Assembly: GCA_902464645.1 (NCBI GenBank)
Contig: CABQKL010000016.1
Span: 1 to 26,311 of the forward strand
DNA: 26,311 nucleotides
Origin: an uncultured Collinsella sp.
Lineage (GTDB): Bacteria; Actinomycetota; Coriobacteriia; Coriobacteriales; Coriobacteriaceae
Direction: 5' to 3'
Both the position numbers and the translations under genes were made by a program. The number at the start of each line of letters is the position of its first letter. Positions within the stretch are counted from its first letter, which is position 1. Positions 22,984 through 26,311 of the stretch are shown one piece after another. The notes below the pieces were generated by a model, which ran no database searches, was not told the origin of the DNA, and worked only from the letters and a program-made list of their open reading frames with translations.

Positions 22984-24171
22984 TCACTCCAAGTCAAGCA
23001 ATCGTTTGTAGACATCGAGGCCCTTGAGTAGGGTTTCCTCGTCAAAGAGCATGGTATCAGTGTGAAGGGCGCTCGTCGCATAAGCTGGGCAGCTGTCTGC
23101 GTCGATCGGGTTTTCTTGCGCCTCCGGCACGCCCGTGCCCAGCAAGAAGAACACGCCCGGCAGATGGCGCTGATAGAAGGCGAAGTCCTCGGCAATCAGC
23201 AAAGGCTCATCTACGAGCTGTAGTTCGGGCAAAGCCGGTGCAATGCGACTGAACAACTCGGGGTCGTTGTCGACCGGCGGATAGCCCTCGGCAAAGTCGA
23301 GATCGTACGTGCAGCCCGTTGCAGCGCATGCCTCATCAAGCACGCGGCGCACGCCCTCACGCGCACGGTCGAACATGTCGTCCGTAAACACACGCAGACT
23401 GCCGGCAACATGGGCCTCCCCCGCCACCGCGTTGCAGACGGTACCGGCCTGCAGCAGACCAAACTTACCGATACAGGGCTCGTCGGTGCCCAGCTCGTCC
23501 ATCAGTTCGCGCTCGGCAACCAAGAACTTGGCAGCAGCCAGCGCCGCATCGTGCGACTCCTCGACCGGAACGCCATAGGTCTTAGCGATATGGATGCTCG
23601 TCCCGTGAATATGAATGTGTGTCTCACTCGAACGCGCCAGCAGCGGACCGGAACAACTCGCCAACGTGCCGGCAGGCAGATCGGGCCACACATGGAAGCC
23701 AAAAATGCGGTCAGCCCCATAGCGCTCGAACACACCGCTCTCGCATACCGTCTTGGCACCACCGGTCGTTTCCTCGGCCGGCTGGAACACAAAGAGAACG
23801 TTGCGCCTCATGGCGCCCGGCTGCTCGCGAATCGTACGGTCGACATACGTCGCGGCGGCAAGTGCCATGGCCATGTGTCCATCATGTCCGCAAGCGTGCA
23901 TCTTGCCGGGATGGATCGAGGCAAAGGCCGCTCCCGTCGCCTCCGCGATGGGCAGCGCATCCATATCGGCGCGAATCGCCGTGGCACGCGCGGCACCAAC
24001 GCCAGCGTCGAAGAAAGCGCAGACGCAGCTGGGACACGGATGGGTCACCTCGCAAGCGAGCGGCGCCAACACGCCCTCGATATAGGCGATAGTCTGCGGA
24101 AGATCGAAATCGAGCTCCGGAATGCGATGGAGATCGCGGCGATAGCGACGGAGTTCTTGGAGCTCGGTCAT
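22984..24171 (-). CDS. M20D amidohydrolase (N-acyl-amino-acid / N-acetyl-diaminopimelate deacetylase-like)
   Basis: A 395-residue metal-dependent amidohydrolase of the M20D group, which contains hippurate hydrolases, indole-acetyl-amino-acid hydrolases and N-acetyl-diaminopimelate deacetylase. Seen: LRRYRRDLHRIPELDFDLPQT at the N-terminus, the metal motif MHACGHDGHM (C94, H96, H99), catalytic PAEETTGG (E133, E134), FGFHVWPDLPAG, and a C-terminal SALHTDTMLFDEETL. The lid-domain motif, usually G-x-GGHA, reads GTSIHIA, keeping the His. ATG 24171 follows AAGGGA by six bases. It is divergent from lysA-dapA with back-to-back promoters, so a role in the acetyl branch of diaminopimelate synthesis is plausible. 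A general scavenging amidohydrolase is equally possible. Confidence 0.84.
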   Translation of the reverse strand: MTELQELRRYRRDLHRIPELDFDLPQTIAYIEGVLAPLACEVTHPCPSCVCAFFDAGVGAARATAIRADMDALPIAEATGAAFASIHPGKMHACGHDGHMAMALAAATYVDRTIREQPGAMRRNVLFVFQPAEETTGGAKTVCESGVFERYGADRIFGFHVWPDLPAGTLASCSGPLLARSSETHIHIHGTSIHIAKTYGVPVEESHDAALAAAKFLVAERELMDELGTDEPCIGKFGLLQAGTVCNAVAGEAHVAGSLRVFTDDMFDRAREGVRRVLDEACAATGCTYDLDFAEGYPPVDNDPELFSRIAPALPELQLVDEPLLIAEDFAFYQRHLPGVFFLLGTGVPEAQENPIDADSCPAYATSALHTDTMLFDEETLLKGLDVYKRLLDLE

Positions 24172-24264
24172 AGAGAATCCCTTCGTGAGGCACATCTGTT
24201 GCAACTTATTGTGATACAGGATTGTGGCACACATGTTTCCAGCATATTGCTGCATTTTTTAAAC

Positions 24265-24293
24265 GTTATATACGAATACTCTTGTTTGGTAAA
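24265..24293 (-). promoter_or_regulatory. Promoter of the M20D amidohydrolase gene
   Basis: On the minus strand: TTTACC (24293-24288), a 17-bp spacer and TATAAC (24270-24265). The leader would be about 86 bases. Its -35 box abuts the -35 box of the opposite promoter. Confidence 0.55.
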
Positions 24294-24310
24294 GTGCAAC
24301 GTGATAGGGT
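24282..24310 (+). promoter_or_regulatory. Promoter of the lysine riboswitch / lysA-dapA transcript
   Basis: TTGTTT (24282-24287), a 17-bp spacer, then TAGGGT (24305-24310) preceded by TGA, an extended -10. The start site would fall near 24317, just before the riboswitch core, which supports the call. Confidence 0.6.
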
Positions 24311-24316
24311 CTTTAC

Positions 24317-24456
24317 CACTTGATAGAGGCGCGGGCACGAAGAGCCGCGGGCGAGCCGGCAGGCTTTGACCCCGTGGGGAGGCGAAACCCGCCGAACTGG
24401 GTTTTTCGGGCACGAACAACCTGGTGGGCCTGTGGGAAACACCCACAGGACTGTCT
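24317..24456 (+). ncRNA. Lysine riboswitch (L-box) upstream of lysA-dapA
   Basis: Seen: the conserved GATAGAGGCGCG (24322-24333) and ACGAAGAG. Then GGGGAGGCG...GCCGAACTGGG (24376-24401) resembles the L-box core. A P4-like stem CTGGGTT/AACCTGG has an inner TTCG-GGCA-CGAA hairpin. A perfect P5 CCTGTGGG/CCCACAGG (24429-24449) is followed by GGACTGTC, whose CTGTC (24451-24455) closes P1 with GATAG (24322-24326). Lysine binding would reduce expression of the downstream lysine-pathway genes. The family call rests on motif order by eye, without a covariance search. Confidence 0.87.
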
Positions 24457-24471
24457 GCAGCAATGCGGGAG

Positions 24472-24536
24472 CGCTATCCGGACATTGGGTCCACGCTATG
24501 CGGATTCGATGCGCAGATGGCGCCGTCTGGATAGCG
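24472..24536 (+). promoter_or_regulatory. Expression-platform hairpin next to the lysA ribosome site
   Basis: A twelve-base-pair stem with one G-U pair, 24472-24483 with 24525-24536. Its 3' base is the first G of the GAGG ribosome site (24536-24539), ten bases before ATG 24550. There is no U tract, so control is probably at translation initiation. CTATC (24474-24478) can also pair with the 5' P1 strand GATAG, which would link this hairpin to the lysine-bound state. Confidence 0.6.
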
Positions 24537-24549
24537 AGGTTTACGGGAC

Positions 24550-26311
24550 ATGGCATTGACCCCCAACGAGGCATATGCGGCCAAGCAGCCGTTTGTGGAC
24601 AAGGAGACACTCGAGCATATCGTCGAGCAGTTCCCCACGCCGTTTCATCTATACGACGAGGCGGGCATCCGCCGCAACATGCAAGAAGTGCGCGACGCCT
24701 TTGCATGGAACCCGGGCTTTAAGGAATACTTTGCCGTCAAGGCCAACCCCAACCCGGCGCTCATCTCCATTCTCAACGAATACGGCTGCGGCTGCGATTG
24801 CTCGAGCTATACCGAGCTCATGATCGCCCGCTCGCTGGGCATCACGGGACACGACATCATGTTCTCTTCCAACGACACGCCGGCTGCCGACTTTGAGCTC
24901 GCCAACAAGCTGGGTGCCATCGTCAACTTTGACGACATCAGCCACATCGAGTTCTTTGAGCGTGTTGCGGGGCCCATCCCCAAAACGGTCAGCTGCCGCT
25001 TTAATCCAGGCGGCCTGTTCCAGCTCTCCAACGGCATCATGGATAACCCCGGCGACTCCAAATACGGCATGACCACCGAGCAGCTCTTTGAGGCTTTCCG
25101 CATGCTCAAGGCCAAGGGCGCCGAGAATTTTGGCATCCATGCCTTCCTTGCCAGCAACACCGTCACCAACGACTACTACCCCAAGCTCGCGCGCATCCTC
25201 TTTGAGCTTGCCGTGCGCCTGGAGCGCGAGACCGGTGCACATGTCGCCTTCATCAATCTGTCCGGCGGCGTCGGCATCCCCTATCTGCCCGAGCAGCAGG
25301 CCAACGACATTCACGCCATCGGCGAGGGGGTGCACGCGGCCTACGACGAAATCCTGGTTCCCGCCGGTATGGGCGATGTGGCCATCTGCACCGAGATGGG
25401 CCGCTTTATGATGGGGCCCTACGGCTGCCTGGTCACCAAGGCTATCCACGAAAAGCAGATCTACAAGGACTATATCGGTGTCGACGCAAGCGCCGTCGAT
25501 CTGATCCGTCCTGCCATGTACGGCGCCTACCACCACATTACGGTAATGGGTCAGCCGGGTGGCGACGACAAGACCACAGCGCCCGTCACGGACACCTACG
25601 ACATCACGGGCAACCTATGCGAGAACAACGACAAGTTCGCCATCGATCGCGAGCTACCGCAGATCGACATGGGCGATGTGCTCGTGATCCACGATACCGG
25701 CGCGCATGGCTACTCCATGGGCTACAACTACAACGGACGGCTGCGCTCCGCCGAGGTCCTGCTGCGTCCCGATGGCTCAGCCGACCTCATCCGCCGCGCC
25801 GAGCGCCCGGGCGATTATTTTGCCACGCTCGACGTGCTGCCGAGCGGCCGAGAGCTGCTGGCCAAGTCGCGCGCCGAAAGTGCCCGCCGTCGCGCCCAAG
25901 ACGAGCGCCTGATAGTCGCCGCTCAATGGAACAAACGCATCCAGATCGCGGACGCGAAGGAGAAGAACATGGACATCCGCAATCTCGAGGGCTCAATCGT
26001 CGCCCTTGTTACGCCGTTTAAAAAGGACGGCAGCGTCGACTTTGACGCACTCGAGCGCCTTATCGATTTCCACCTGCAAAACGGCACCGACGCCATCCTC
26101 ACCCTGGGCACCACCGGCGAGAGCGCCACGATGACCGACGACGAGGACAACTCCGTTGTCGCCGCAGTGGTCAAGCAAGTTGCAGGACGCATCCCCGTCA
26201 TCGCCGGCTCGGGCTCCAACTCCACGCAGACCATGCTCACCAAGTCGCTCACCTACCAGGGCCTGGGCGCCGACGGCCTGCTGCTCATTACCCCCTACTA
26301 CAACAAGTCCA
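24550..26311 (+). CDS. LysA-DapA continuous reading frame: diaminopimelate decarboxylase fused to dihydrodipicolinate synthase (partial)
   Basis: One open frame of 587 codons with no stop before the window edge. The LysA part (residues 1 to about 430) is a PLP-dependent decarboxylase that makes lysine from meso-diaminopimelate. It shows FHLYDEAGIRRN, PLP lysine K64 (YFAVKAN), CRFNPGG, SKYGMT (170-174), the glycine loop NLSGGVGIPY (237-246), TEMGRFMMGPYG and active-site C357 (LCENNDKFA). The usual H-I-G-S segment reads HAFLASNT (197-204). A charged, probably helical linker (about 430-473, ARRRAQDERL) follows. The DapA part starts at M474 (position 25969): MDIRNLEGSIVALVTPF, GTTGES (520-525), AGSGSNST, LLITPYYNK. 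DapA condenses pyruvate with aspartate semialdehyde. AAGGAG (25957-25962) lies six bases before M474, so separate DapA could also be made. The window end hides the DapA catalytic lysine. Confidence 0.85.
   Translation, partial: MALTPNEAYAAKQPFVDKETLEHIVEQFPTPFHLYDEAGIRRNMQEVRDAFAWNPGFKEYFAVKANPNPALISILNEYGCGCDCSSYTELMIARSLGITGHDIMFSSNDTPAADFELANKLGAIVNFDDISHIEFFERVAGPIPKTVSCRFNPGGLFQLSNGIMDNPGDSKYGMTTEQLFEAFRMLKAKGAENFGIHAFLASNTVTNDYYPKLARILFELAVRLERETGAHVAFINLSGGVGIPYLPEQQANDIHAIGEGVHAAYDEILVPAGMGDVAICTEMGRFMMGPYGCLVTKAIHEKQIYKDYIGVDASAVDLIRPAMYGAYHHITVMGQPGGDDKTTAPVTDTYDITGNLCENNDKFAIDRELPQIDMGDVLVIHDTGAHGYSMGYNYNGRLRSAEVLLRPDGSADLIRRAERPGDYFATLDVLPSGRELLAKSRAESARRRAQDERLIVAAQWNKRIQIADAKEKNMDIRNLEGSIVALVTPFKKDGSVDFDALERLIDFHLQNGTDAILTLGTTGESATMTDDEDNSVVAAVVKQVAGRIPVIAGSGSNSTQTMLTKSLTYQGLGADGLLLITPYYNKS
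25957..25971 (+). promoter_or_regulatory. dapA: Internal ribosome site and ATG for a stand-alone DapA
   Basis: AAGGAG (25957-25962), six bases, then ATG 25969, inside the LysA-DapA frame. The residues after this Met match a normal DapA N-terminus, so ribosomes could start here as well as reading through from LysA. Confidence 0.6.

Noticed and set aside
24649..25536. A 295-codon minus-strand frame opposite lysA
   Set aside because: It is an antisense shadow; the plus frame carries the full set of decarboxylase motifs.
1..26311. tRNA or rRNA genes, CRISPR arrays, phage or transposase genes
   Set aside because: Reading both strands I saw no tRNA-like cloverleaf with a conserved TTCGA loop, no regularly spaced repeats and no transposase or integrase motif. 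A covariance search could still find a missed tRNA.

Overview
The window reads as chromosomal DNA of a high-GC, anaerobic, gut-type actinobacterium of the class Coriobacteriia, most like Collinsella. This is inferred from protein style, strong AAAGGAG ribosome sites, GTG/TTG starts and gene content; no rRNA or marker comparison could be run. It is mostly ordinary housekeeping and metabolic DNA with short, structure-rich intergenic regions. I see no tRNA, rRNA, CRISPR array, phage or transposase gene.

Layout. 1-2349 (minus): the 5' end of xseA, a membrane zinc metallopeptidase and RNase D. 2448-3467 (plus): a diacylglycerol-kinase-family lipid kinase coupled to a 30-residue membrane protein, then a strong terminator. 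3776-5575: an exported, membrane-anchored C69 dipeptidase. 5700-9259: a tryptophan ECF transporter operon (TrpP-type S component, fused double ATPase, T component). It is preceded by a Trp-Trp-Trp leader peptide and a UUCG-loop attenuator. 9385-11472 (minus): an aspartate/glutamate racemase-family enzyme and a D-aspartate-ligase-like ATP-grasp enzyme, probably making a D-Asp peptidoglycan cross-bridge. 11787-12920 (plus): a secreted coiled-coil peptidoglycan hydrolase, divergent from the ligase across a region rich in inverted repeats. 12960-15360 (minus): a membrane Ser/Thr kinase, a small DNA-binding-like protein and an FxLYD membrane protein.

15519-22630 (plus) looks like one catabolic transcription unit: an old-yellow-enzyme/2-enoate-reductase-like flavoprotein, both subunits of aconitase X, a PM20D1/carboxypeptidase-S-like M20 hydrolase and an MFS transporter, closed by a 17-bp-stem terminator. 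A plausible but unproven logic is import, deacylation or peptide cleavage, dehydration, then alkene reduction.

22658-26311: on the minus strand an M20D amidohydrolase and a small membrane protein. Divergent from them are a lysine riboswitch and a reading frame that runs without a stop from diaminopimelate decarboxylase (LysA) into dihydrodipicolinate synthase (DapA), to the end of the window.

The observations most worth following are the LysA-DapA continuous frame, the tryptophan attenuator with an unusual long-range complement to its own leader coding sequence, two related ~100-bp imperfect palindromes with compensating arm changes, and the flavoprotein/aconitase X operon.
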